Origin: an uncultured Clostridia bacterium
GTDB lineage: Bacteria; Bacillota; Clostridia; Oscillospirales; Acutalibacteraceae
Length of the DNA stretch: 6,359 bases
Direction: 5' to 3'
NCBI GenBank assembly: GCA_937888485.1
Contig: CALAQQ010000283.1
Location: forward strand, 1-6,359
The notes beneath the pieces were generated by a model that worked only from the letters and a program-made list of their open reading frames with translations, was not told the DNA's origin and did not search any database. This document shows positions 1 to 6,307 of the stretch, in pieces. Made by a program: the position numbers and the translations under genes. Every line of letters begins with the position of its first letter. Positions within the stretch are counted from its first letter, which is position 1.

Positions 1-642
1 ACCGATGAGGTTTACGGTGATTTGCCTCTTGACAGACCCGACTTGTTCTTTACCGAGGATTTACCACTGACAACCTCAAGCCCTTATTCGGCTTCAAAAG
101 CATCGGCTGATTTGCTTACTCTTGCTTTTCACAGAACCTACGGTTTGCCCGTTACCATTTCACGCTGTTCAAATAATTACGGACCGTATCAGTTTCCCGA
201 AAAGCTTATTCCTCTCATGATAGTAAGAGCGCAGGAAAATGAATCTCTTCCTGTTTACGGTGAAGGACTTAATGTCCGTGACTGGCTTTATGTTGATGAC
301 CACTGTAAGGCGATTGATATGATAATCAGAAACGGCAGGGTAGGAGAAGTTTATAACGTCGGCGGTCATAACGAAAGACAGAACATTCAGGTTGTCAAAA
401 CTATTCTCAATCAGCTTGATAAACCCGAATCTCTTATAACTTATGTAAAAGACAGAGCGGGGCATGATCTTAGATATGCTATTGACCCGACAAAGATTAC
501 AAATGAGCTCGGTTGGATACCCGAAACCGATTTTGATTCGGGAATGAAAAAGACCGTTCAGTGGTATCTTGACAATTCCGCATGGATTGAAGAAATCAAA
601 AACGGTGAATATGCAGAATACAGCAAAAGAATTTACGGCTGA
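1..642 (+). CDS. rfbB: dTDP-glucose 4,6-dehydratase, C-terminal part (5' end outside the window)
   Basis: This enzyme converts dTDP-glucose to dTDP-4-keto-6-deoxyglucose in the cytoplasm using bound NAD+; it is the second step of dTDP-L-rhamnose synthesis and also feeds other deoxysugars. The reading frame is open from base 1 to the TGA at 640-642, giving 213 residues; full-length family members are about 340-350, so roughly the first 130 residues (the Rossmann nucleotide-binding part) lie outside. The fragment begins exactly at the TDEVYGDL motif, whose Thr-Asp-Glu are catalytic. It continues with the YxxxK pair of short-chain dehydrogenases (YSASK, fragment residues 29-33), RCSNNYGPYQFPEKLIPL (55-72), the RDWLYVDDH substrate-binding segment, YNVGGHNE and GHDLRYAID. 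An internal TTG at 22 could be taken as a start but lies inside the conserved motif and is not the real one. The gene probably belongs to a rhamnose or surface-polysaccharide cluster to the left; that part is inference. A hairpin follows immediately. Confidence 0.96.
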   Translation, partial: TDEVYGDLPLDRPDLFFTEDLPLTTSSPYSASKASADLLTLAFHRTYGLPVTISRCSNNYGPYQFPEKLIPLMIVRAQENESLPVYGEGLNVRDWLYVDDHCKAIDMIIRNGRVGEVYNVGGHNERQNIQVVKTILNQLDKPESLITYVKDRAGHDLRYAIDPTKITNELGWIPETDFDSGMKKTVQWYLDNSAWIEEIKNGEYAEYSKRIYG

Positions 643-643
643 A

Positions 644-678
644 AAAAGCGGTTTGCAAATTAAATGCAAACCGCTTTT
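644..678. terminator. Bidirectional intrinsic terminator between convergent genes
   Basis: A perfect 14-bp inverted repeat (644-657 with 665-678, arms AAAAGCGGTTTGCA and its complement) encloses a 7-base loop (AATTAAA). On the + strand the stem ends in TTTT followed by AA and five more T; on the - strand the stem is followed by a run of T (complement of the A run at 642-647). It starts two bases after the rfbB stop codon and ends five bases before the stop codon of the protease gene on the other strand, so one hairpin can serve both genes. Confidence 0.9.
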
Positions 679-683
679 AATTT

Positions 684-3600
684 TTATCTTGCAAGGTTAT
701 TCCAATAAGAAAGAATGAATAACGGACGGAGAAGAATACCGATAAATTTTTCTTCAAATGAAAGCTTACAATTGAATGAGATTGTTCCTTCCGTAACCGA
801 ACCGTCTTCATTGACAAGTCTTGCGTGAACATTTGCCGTTCCGTCGCCGATGCACCTTACAGTTCCGTTTTCATAAACAAGAATAACATTCATGTTGTCT
901 GAGAACCACTCGATTTTCTCATACGGTATATCGGCAGGTTCTGCATTAAAGCTGATTGTTTGGGTTTCAAAAATACCGAGTTCGACGTCGGATGCGAAAA
1001 GAGAAACGGATTTGACTGTTTTCTTTTTCAGCTTTGAAATTGCATCAAGAATAGCTTCTGTCTGTTTATCAACAATATCCTGTTCACAGGAGAATCTGTT
1101 GCTGACATCAAACTCAAGTGCTGAATCGAGAATAAAGATATTTTCATAAATATCCCGGTCAATGGATTCTGCGCGTTTCACCGCTTCATCATATGCCGAA
1201 TAGTTTGCGGGTTTGGTATCTTTTGAGATAACGTGGGTTGTTATTTTTGATACCGTTCCCATATCCGTCTGGGTAATAACGCAGTAATAATAAGGGGCAA
1301 CATCGTTTTCGGTGAAGGTGTATGAGCTTGTTGTTGCATCTTTAATGGGCTTTCCGCCTTCGGTTGAATTTACGGTGTTGCTGTACCACTGATATGTCAG
1401 GTCAAAGCCTGCAGCGTTTATATAAATTGTTTCGCTGTTTTCTGTAACGTAATCTGGGATTTGATTATAGATAAGCGGAATTGCAACAAATCTGTAACCC
1501 TTATGATTTGCATATCGTTCAACAAAAGTGTTCGGTGTACCGTAAATTATAAGATTTGAAGCTTTATCCGATGATTCAATAAAACTGTTCGAAAGAAGTA
1601 TACCGCTGTTGTCGGGCATATCTTCGGTTGTTTGAAGATTTCTTGCATCGATGAATTCGATTTTGCAATTATTAAAGGCATATTTGGATAATGTTCTTAT
1701 ACCGGAAATATCGAGGAAGAAAATATTGTAGCATCCGTTGAAGGTGCTTGGTGCAATTTCAGCTACCGAATCAATATTGATTATTCTGATATTCTTTGAA
1801 TGGAAGAACATGTTGCTTACGGTTTTATTAAGTTTCGGTGCATTGAATGTATCAAGACTTGCAGGAAAATCGGGGATTACAGTTATATCTTGATCGGATA
1901 TGTTTTCAAATTTTGTCATTTCGGGAAGGCTGATTGTTCTGAGTGAACTGCATCCCGAAAATGAGTTTGAGAAAATGGTTTTGACTTTTTCGAGAGTAAT
2001 TTCTCTGAGGGATATGCAGTTTTCAAAAGCCCCTGAGTTAACCGTTGTTGCTTCAGGAATTGAAACGCTGAGAAGGTTGGTGCATGCGTTGAATGTTCCG
2101 GTGGGGATATATGACATGTTTCTGAGTTCGACTGTTGCCAGTGATACGCATCCATTGAAAACGCTGTCAGCAATACTGTCTACTCTGTTTGCTTTTACAT
2201 TAACAAGTGCATTGCATTCAGAGAAAGCATTTTTTTCAATTTTGTCAATATCTTTAAGCTCGATGCTTGAAACCGAAGAACCCATAAATGCACCTTCGGG
2301 AATATTGACAATATTTTCGAGGTTCAACGAGAAGGATCTTTCTTCAATCGTGAACTGATTGCATCCTGCATTATAAAATGAATATTCGCCTATATCCGAG
2401 AGCTTTCCGAAATAGATGTTTCGAAGATTTATACAGTTATAGAGAGCGTTTTCGCCTATTTTTGTTGCACTGATTGCAGAAACAGTTCTGAGATTACGGC
2501 AATTTTCAAATGCCGACGCACCGATTTCTGTTACACTTCGCGGACAAACGACTTCAACAATTTCGCTGTTTGCAAAGGCGTTGTCACCGATTTTTTTAAT
2601 TTCGATGCCATTCACCTTGTTCGGAACAGTAATACCCAAATCGGAACCGCTGTATGAAATCAGTGTTCCATATTCATCAACCTCAAGGTCGCCTTCGCTT
2701 GCATGGGGAATAATGAATGCGCTGAAGTTGGCAATTGTGGAACGGAATTTTCCTTCTGAATACGCAACCGCCAGAAGAACTGTGGTTCGGGAAAGAACAA
2801 CAGGATTTCCGTCATAAATTTTTGCTGTCGGATTATCTTTTGAGGGAACTGATTTGTCGGTTGTGTAATAAATAACTGAATCCGGTTCGTCACAAAAGAT
2901 TTCAAGGTTAATATTTTCTGTATAGTAAGCCGGACTGTGAGAAAAATATGGGGTTTCGGCTTTTCCGTTATGGATTACTTCGGGGTCATAATCAGGCATG
3001 AGAAGAACACCTTTGCCGAATTTTTCTGCAGTATGATGTTCACTGACTTCAACGGCGCATGAAAGAATGATATCTTTGATGTCTTCTGCCGATGCATGGG
3101 GTTCAACCGATATAAGTGAAGCCGCCGCAGCAGCAACAAAAGGTGCAGCAAAAGAGGTGCCCTTCACAGTGACGTACCCGCCGCCCATTTTTGTTGTGAC
3201 AATATCAACACCGGGAGCGGCAATGTCAACTCCGTTACCGTAAGAACTGAAATTACCTAAAACGTTTTCTTTGTTTATCGCTGTTACTTTAAGAACACTG
3301 CTGTATGAAGCAGGGTAATATATCGTATCAGAGGCATCGTTACCGGCTGCACCGGTAACAACAATATCATTTTGTTCAGCGTTACGGATAGCCGCTTTAA
3401 GTACATTGCTGTCTTCTTCAAAACCGATGCTGATATTGATAACATCAACTCCGTCTCTGACAGCACAGTTAATGCCGGCAGCAACGGTTATAACCGAACC
3501 TTTGCCCCATTTATCCATAACCTTATACGGTTTTATATAAACATTGTCAAGTGTACTGTCAACAATAATTCCTGCAATTCTTGTTCCGTGCCCCTGGTCA

Positions 3601-4241
3601 TCCTCGGAATCGTTTCTGATACCCGATGAACTTGTGTTGATTCTTGTGGGGATAACTCTGCCTTCAAGGAAAGGATGGTCGGAGTCAACACCTGTGTCAA
3701 CAACAGCAACAACTGTATCGTTTATTGCAGGAGCGCTTACGGTTATGGCTTGGTTGAATTTATCGAAACCGGCATGAGCAGGTCCCCAGGAAAGATGTTC
3801 CTTTGTTTCATTATAAATGTCGGTGTTCTGTTCAACAATGACCGGGTCAGAGGTTCCCAATAATTTGTCCTCTTCAACGAACTCAACACCGGCTCTTGTT
3901 GAATAATAATCATAGGCTTTGGCGGCATCGTCGCTGTTTTCAAATTGAACAATCCACAAAGAATCATATCCGCTGATAACAGACGAAGCATTGAGAGTAT
4001 CAAGTTTACCTCTGCATTTAACAATAAGTCGTGCAGTTTCAAAGTTTCCTTTGTTATTCGGACTTTTACCGGGCAGACCGTCAGATTCATTGATAGACAT
4101 AATTAAACCGCCGACTTCATTTGCAAATTCTTCTGCGGTAAGTCTGCTTGTGGTGATATCAATTTCGAATGCACTGACGATATTAATAAGCGAACCAAAG
4201 GCTATCAGAAATACGATAACCATGCAAATTGTTTTTTTCAT
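684..4241 (-). CDS. Secreted subtilisin-like (S8) protease with BspA-type leucine-rich repeats, Ig-like, FIVAR-like and BIg2-like modules
   Basis: A 1185-residue exported serine protease with a long non-catalytic tail. Modules in order: signal peptide 1-24 (KK, hydrophobic core, cleavage after VSA); propeptide of inhibitor type about 65-130; S8 catalytic domain about 175-415 with Asp182 (VVDTGVD), His218 (GHGT), oxyanion-hole Asn301 (AAGND) and Ser363 (GTSFAAP), so all catalytic residues are present; chitobiase-C-like beta module about 430-510 (IYYTTDKSVPS); about 13 BspA/LRR_5-type repeats about 548-905, closing with IYGTPNTFVERYA; Ig-like module about 926-1006 (YQWYS, YYYCVIT); FIVAR-like helical segment about 1013-1073 (YDEAVKRAE); BIg2-like module about 1076-1158; hydrophobic tail 1162-1185. 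No LPXTG, SLH or dockerin signal is seen. The start has a GGAGGAG site 7 bases upstream. It is monocistronic by layout. A role in adhesion-coupled proteolysis at the cell surface is inference; the substrate is unknown. Codon use looks like its neighbours and the frame is unbroken. Confidence 0.93.
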   Translation of the reverse strand: MKKTICMVIVFLIAFGSLINIVSAFEIDITTSRLTAEEFANEVGGLIMSINESDGLPGKSPNNKGNFETARLIVKCRGKLDTLNASSVISGYDSLWIVQFENSDDAAKAYDYYSTRAGVEFVEEDKLLGTSDPVIVEQNTDIYNETKEHLSWGPAHAGFDKFNQAITVSAPAINDTVVAVVDTGVDSDHPFLEGRVIPTRINTSSSGIRNDSEDDQGHGTRIAGIIVDSTLDNVYIKPYKVMDKWGKGSVITVAAGINCAVRDGVDVINISIGFEEDSNVLKAAIRNAEQNDIVVTGAAGNDASDTIYYPASYSSVLKVTAINKENVLGNFSSYGNGVDIAAPGVDIVTTKMGGGYVTVKGTSFAAPFVAAAAASLISVEPHASAEDIKDIILSCAVEVSEHHTAEKFGKGVLLMPDYDPEVIHNGKAETPYFSHSPAYYTENINLEIFCDEPDSVIYYTTDKSVPSKDNPTAKIYDGNPVVLSRTTVLLAVAYSEGKFRSTIANFSAFIIPHASEGDLEVDEYGTLISYSGSDLGITVPNKVNGIEIKKIGDNAFANSEIVEVVCPRSVTEIGASAFENCRNLRTVSAISATKIGENALYNCINLRNIYFGKLSDIGEYSFYNAGCNQFTIEERSFSLNLENIVNIPEGAFMGSSVSSIELKDIDKIEKNAFSECNALVNVKANRVDSIADSVFNGCVSLATVELRNMSYIPTGTFNACTNLLSVSIPEATTVNSGAFENCISLREITLEKVKTIFSNSFSGCSSLRTISLPEMTKFENISDQDITVIPDFPASLDTFNAPKLNKTVSNMFFHSKNIRIINIDSVAEIAPSTFNGCYNIFFLDISGIRTLSKYAFNNCKIEFIDARNLQTTEDMPDNSGILLSNSFIESSDKASNLIIYGTPNTFVERYANHKGYRFVAIPLIYNQIPDYVTENSETIYINAAGFDLTYQWYSNTVNSTEGGKPIKDATTSSYTFTENDVAPYYYCVITQTDMGTVSKITTHVISKDTKPANYSAYDEAVKRAESIDRDIYENIFILDSALEFDVSNRFSCEQDIVDKQTEAILDAISKLKKKTVKSVSLFASDVELGIFETQTISFNAEPADIPYEKIEWFSDNMNVILVYENGTVRCIGDGTANVHARLVNEDGSVTEGTISFNCKLSFEEKFIGILLRPLFILSYWNNLAR
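1527..2600 (-). repeat. Array of about 13 BspA/LRR_5-type leucine-rich repeats (protein level)
   Basis: Residues about 548-905 of the protease repeat a unit of about 22-24 residues of the form I-G-x-x-A/S-F-x-N/G-C-x-x-L-x-x-V/I-x-L-x-x-V-x-x-I. Clear examples begin at IGASAFENC, IGENALYNC, IEKNAFSEC, IADSVFNGC, IPTGTFNAC, VNSGAFENC and IFSNSFSGC. The units are diverged at DNA level, so this is an old protein repeat and not a recent tandem duplication. Two units carry insertions: one around residues 624-650 and a longer one around 778-808. In known BspA-family proteins such repeats bind host or bacterial surface ligands; the ligand here cannot be read from the sequence. Confidence 0.88.
4170..4241 (-). 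other. Signal peptide of the protease
   Basis: Codons 1-24 encode a short basic start (MKK), a hydrophobic core rich in Ile, Val, Leu and Phe, and a VSA cleavage motif before FEID. This is a typical Sec/SPase I signal. No lipobox cysteine is found at the cleavage site, so lipoprotein attachment is not expected. Confidence 0.85.
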
Positions 4242-4248
4242 TTTATTT

Positions 4249-4255
4249 CTCCTCC
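4249..4255 (-). promoter_or_regulatory. Ribosome binding site of the protease gene
   Basis: GGAGGAG on the minus strand, 7 bases before the ATG at 4241. It fixes this Met as the start, in agreement with the signal peptide beginning at that codon. Confidence 0.85.
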
Positions 4256-4274
4256 GTCGGATATTCCTATCCGT

Positions 4275-4304
4275 TTGACCTAATCTGATTACAGACGGTA
4301 TAAT
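4275..4304 (+). promoter_or_regulatory. Possible additional + strand promoter in the divergent region
   Basis: TTGACC (4275-4280) and TATAAT (4299-4304) are separated by 18 bases on the + strand. Initiation would be near 4311, about 185 bases before the nitroreductase start, and would face the candidate protease promoter on the other strand. No open reading frame or strong RNA hairpin lies between 4311 and the stronger promoter at 4439, so a product specific to this promoter is not evident. Confidence 0.25.
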
Positions 4305-4315
4305 TCTTAATTATA

Positions 4316-4344
4316 ATTATATACTTTTTGTTCCGAAAAAGCAA
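4316..4344 (-). promoter_or_regulatory. Candidate sigma-A-type promoter for the protease gene
   Basis: On the minus strand TTGCTT (4339-4344) and a perfect TATAAT (4316-4321) are separated by 17 bases. Transcription would begin near 4309 and give a leader of about 68 bases. A second overlapping TATAAT lies at 4310-4315 but has a poor -35 (TTTCGG). The region is very AT-rich, so chance matches are likely and the call is moderate. Confidence 0.5.
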
Positions 4345-4438
4345 TACTGTTTTGTAAAAAACGACAAAAACTATCAACGTTATTTTAAAAATTTATATAT
4401 AAATTGCGCATAGACTGCGTTGCAACATGAAAATTAAG

Positions 4439-4467
4439 TTGAAATTCCTTAAAACATATGGTATAAT
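4439..4467 (+). promoter_or_regulatory. Sigma-A-type promoter of the nitroreductase gene, with extended -10
   Basis: TTGAAA (4439-4444), a 17-base spacer and TATAAT (4462-4467), with TG at 4459-4460 giving an extended -10. Initiation near 4474 would give a short leader of about 24 bases containing little besides the ribosome binding site. This leaves no room for a riboswitch or attenuator, so control, if any, would act on initiation. Confidence 0.8.
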
Positions 4468-4486
4468 CCCGATGTAAAAATATCTC

Positions 4487-4491
4487 GGAGG
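4487..4491 (+). promoter_or_regulatory. Ribosome binding site of the nitroreductase gene
   Basis: GGAGG (within CGGAGGAT), 6 bases before the ATG at 4498. It supports that ATG as the start. Confidence 0.85.
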
Positions 4492-4497
4492 ATTGTT

Positions 4498-5064
4498 ATG
4501 ATTAAAAATCTTGTTAAAACCAGCAGGTCATACAGAAAATTTTATGAAGAAGAAGTTTCTTATGAAACCTTAAAAGAGCTTATTGAAATTGCAAGATATG
4601 TTCCTTCAACAGTAAATTCACAGCCTCTCAAATTTATGCTTGTCAACGATAAAGACGGTAATGCTAAGGTTTTTTCAACCCTTGCCTGGGCAGGTCTGTT
4701 AAAGGAGTGGAACGGTCCCGATGAAGGAGAAAGACCTTCTGCATATATTGTTATTCTTGGTGATTTATCAATCGGAAAAAACAAACATCTTGACGTCGGT
4801 ATTACTGCACAGACAATAATGCTCGGAGCGGTTGATATGGGACTCGGCGGATGTATGTTCGGAAGTATTCAACGTGAAAAACTCGCATCTTTGCTGAATA
4901 TTGATTTGGAGAAGTATTCGATTGAACTTGTTCTTGCTCTCGGAAAACCGAAGGAAGAAGTCAGAATAGTTGATTTGCCCGAAAACGGTTCAACTGCATA
5001 TTACCGTGATGAAAACAATATTCATTATGTTCCGAAACGTTCGGTTGAAGATTTAATTGTATAA
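4498..5064 (+). CDS. Nitroreductase-family FMN-dependent oxidoreductase
   Basis: A 188-residue cytoplasmic flavoprotein of the nitroreductase superfamily, whose members use NAD(P)H to reduce nitro compounds, quinones, flavins or other substrates, usually as homodimers with FMN at the interface. Family signs are the N-terminal RSYRKF (residues 10-15; the Arg and Ser contact FMN phosphate in relatives), PSTVNSQP (36-43; the Ser-x-x-Asn-x-Gln-Pro region that binds FMN), the GLGGCMFGSI segment (115-124), and the closing LALGKPKEE (146-154). The length is at the short end of the family, as expected for single-domain members. No ferredoxin domain, metal site or fusion partner is present. The gene stands alone: divergent from the protease, convergent with the purine gene, with its own strong promoter and a hairpin after the stop. 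The true substrate cannot be told from the sequence or neighbours. Confidence 0.9.
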   Translation: MIKNLVKTSRSYRKFYEEEVSYETLKELIEIARYVPSTVNSQPLKFMLVNDKDGNAKVFSTLAWAGLLKEWNGPDEGERPSAYIVILGDLSIGKNKHLDVGITAQTIMLGAVDMGLGGCMFGSIQREKLASLLNIDLEKYSIELVLALGKPKEEVRIVDLPENGSTAYYRDENNIHYVPKRSVEDLIV

Positions 5065-5068
5065 AAAA

Positions 5069-5101
5069 TAAGGCTTGCACATTCAATCTGTGCAAGCCTT
5101 A
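5069..5101. terminator. Terminator hairpin between convergent nitroreductase and purine genes
   Basis: A perfect 13-bp inverted repeat (5069-5081 with 5089-5101; TAAGGCTTGCACA and its complement) encloses a 7-base loop (TTCAATC). On the minus strand the stem is followed by a T-rich run (complement of ATAAAAAA at 5061-5068), a good intrinsic terminator for the purine operon. On the + strand only AATCATTTATTA-type sequence follows, so termination of the nitroreductase message is predicted to be weaker. It sits 4 bases after one stop codon and 8 bases before the other. Confidence 0.85.
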
Positions 5102-5109
5102 ATCATTTA

Positions 5110-6294
5110 TTAGTGGTGGAAGAGTCTCATGCCTGTGAAGCACATTACCATACCGTGGTTGTTACAAGCTTCGATAACGTTGTCATCTCTGATTGAGCCG
5201 CCGGGTTCTGCAATGTAAGTTACACCGCTCTTTGAAGCTCTTTCAATGTTGTCACCGAAGGGGAAGAATGCATCGCTGCCGAGAGCAACGCCCTTGATGG
5301 TTGCAAGATATGCCTTCTGTTCTTCCTTTGTGAAGGGTTCGGGTCTTTCGCTGAAATATTTCTGCCATTTGCCTTCTGCAAGAACATCATCGCATTCGTC
5401 GGAGATATAAACGTCGATTGTGTTATCTCTGTCGGGTCTGCCGACTGTGTCAAGGAAGGGGAGGTTAAGAACTTTGTCATGCTGACGGAGATGCCAGATG
5501 TCAGCCTTGTTGCCTGCAAGTCTTGTGCAGTGAATTCTTGACTGCTGACCTGCACCGACGCCGATTGCCTGACCGTCAACTGCATAGCATACGGAGTTTG
5601 ACTGAGTATACTTAAGAGTGATGAGAGCGATGATAAGGTCACGCTTTGCATCGTCTGTCATTTCTTTGTTATCGGTAACAATGTTTTCAAGAAGAGCATT
5701 GTTGATTTCAAAATTGTTTCTGCCCTGTTCGAAAGTGATGCCGTAAACCTGCTTTGTTTCGGTGGGAGCAGGAACGTAATCGGGGTCAATCTTAACAATG
5801 TTATAGTTACCGTTTCTCTTACTCTTGAGGATTTCAAGTGCTTCGGGTTCATAACCGGGAGCGATAACGCCGTCGGAAACTTCTCTTTTGATGAGCTTTG
5901 CGGTTGTAACGTCGCAAACGTCGGAAAGAGCAATCCAGTCACCGAAGGAGCTCATTCTGTCTGTTCCTCTTGCTCTTGCATAAGCTGTTGCAAGGGGAGA
6001 ATCATCAAGACCTTCGATATCGTCAACAAAGCAGGCTTTCTTGAGCTTGTCGCTCATCTTGATACCTACAGCCGCAGATGTGGGGCTTACATGTTTGAAT
6101 GAGGTTGCTGCGGGCATGCCGAGAGCTTCCTTGATTTCCTTAACGAGCTGCCAGCTGTTGAAAGCATCAAGGAAATTGATGTAGCCGGGTCTGCCGCTGA
6201 GAATTTCAATGGGAAGTTCTGTTCCGTCTGTCATATAAATCTTTGAAGGCTTCTGATTGGGGTTACAGCCATATTTAAGTTCAAACTCTTTCAT
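5110..6294 (-). CDS. Stand-alone AICAR transformylase (phosphoribosylaminoimidazolecarboxamide formyltransferase)
   Basis: The protein transfers the formyl group of 10-formyltetrahydrofolate to AICAR to give FAICAR, the penultimate step of IMP synthesis, in the cytoplasm. At 394 residues it matches only the transformylase part of bifunctional PurH (usually about 510-530 residues); the N-terminal IMP cyclohydrolase (MGS-like) domain of about 200 residues is absent and the protein starts cleanly with MKEFELKYGCNPNQKP. Catalytic and binding motifs seen: Lys67-His68 in SFKHVSPTSAAVG (catalytic pair of the family), SSFGDWIALSD (115-125), KYTQSNSVCYA (228-238), GAGQQSRIHCTRLAG (247-261), GSDAFFPFGDNIE (339-351) and EPGGSIRDDNVI (363-374). 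The ATG at 6294 has AAGGAG 7 bases upstream. It lies 11 bases after the stop of a gene on the same strand that may supply the missing cyclohydrolase. Often annotated purH, but that name implies both domains. Confidence 0.95.
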   Translation of the reverse strand: MKEFELKYGCNPNQKPSKIYMTDGTELPIEILSGRPGYINFLDAFNSWQLVKEIKEALGMPAATSFKHVSPTSAAVGIKMSDKLKKACFVDDIEGLDDSPLATAYARARGTDRMSSFGDWIALSDVCDVTTAKLIKREVSDGVIAPGYEPEALEILKSKRNGNYNIVKIDPDYVPAPTETKQVYGITFEQGRNNFEINNALLENIVTDNKEMTDDAKRDLIIALITLKYTQSNSVCYAVDGQAIGVGAGQQSRIHCTRLAGNKADIWHLRQHDKVLNLPFLDTVGRPDRDNTIDVYISDECDDVLAEGKWQKYFSERPEPFTKEEQKAYLATIKGVALGSDAFFPFGDNIERASKSGVTYIAEPGGSIRDDNVIEACNNHGMVMCFTGMRLFHH

Positions 6295-6301
6295 TTCTGT
6301 T

Positions 6302-6307
6302 CTCCTT
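6302..6307 (-). promoter_or_regulatory. Ribosome binding site of the AICAR transformylase gene, overlapping the upstream stop codon
   Basis: AAGGAG on the minus strand, 7 bases before the ATG at 6294. Its first two bases are the last two of the TAA stop (6306-6308) of the upstream gene, so ribosomes finishing that gene release on top of this site. This favours translational coupling and equal output of the two proteins. Confidence 0.8.

Noticed and set aside
22..24. TTG as a start codon for the first gene
   Set aside because: The frame is open to base 1 and the codons before it encode TDEVYGD, the catalytic motif of RmlB, so the gene is merely cut by the window edge.
169..669. 166-codon open frame on the minus strand under rfbB
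   Set aside because: It begins inside the terminator hairpin region and lies antisense to strongly conserved RmlB motifs; composition is that of a shadow frame.
1900..2358. 152-codon open frame on the + strand inside the protease gene
   Set aside because: It is antisense to the leucine-rich repeat array, has no good ribosome binding site and no recognisable domain; the opposite strand carries a clear family protein.
3991..4278. 95-codon + strand open frame spanning the protease start and its upstream region
   Set aside because: It is antisense to the signal peptide and propeptide, crosses the protease ribosome binding site and shows no protein family features.
4311..4440. Possible small RNA or riboswitch in the AT-rich intergenic region
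   Set aside because: Only a 4-bp CGCA/TGCG stem near 4407-4418 and short A/T arms near 4325-4340 are visible; there is no stable fold, conserved core or terminator.
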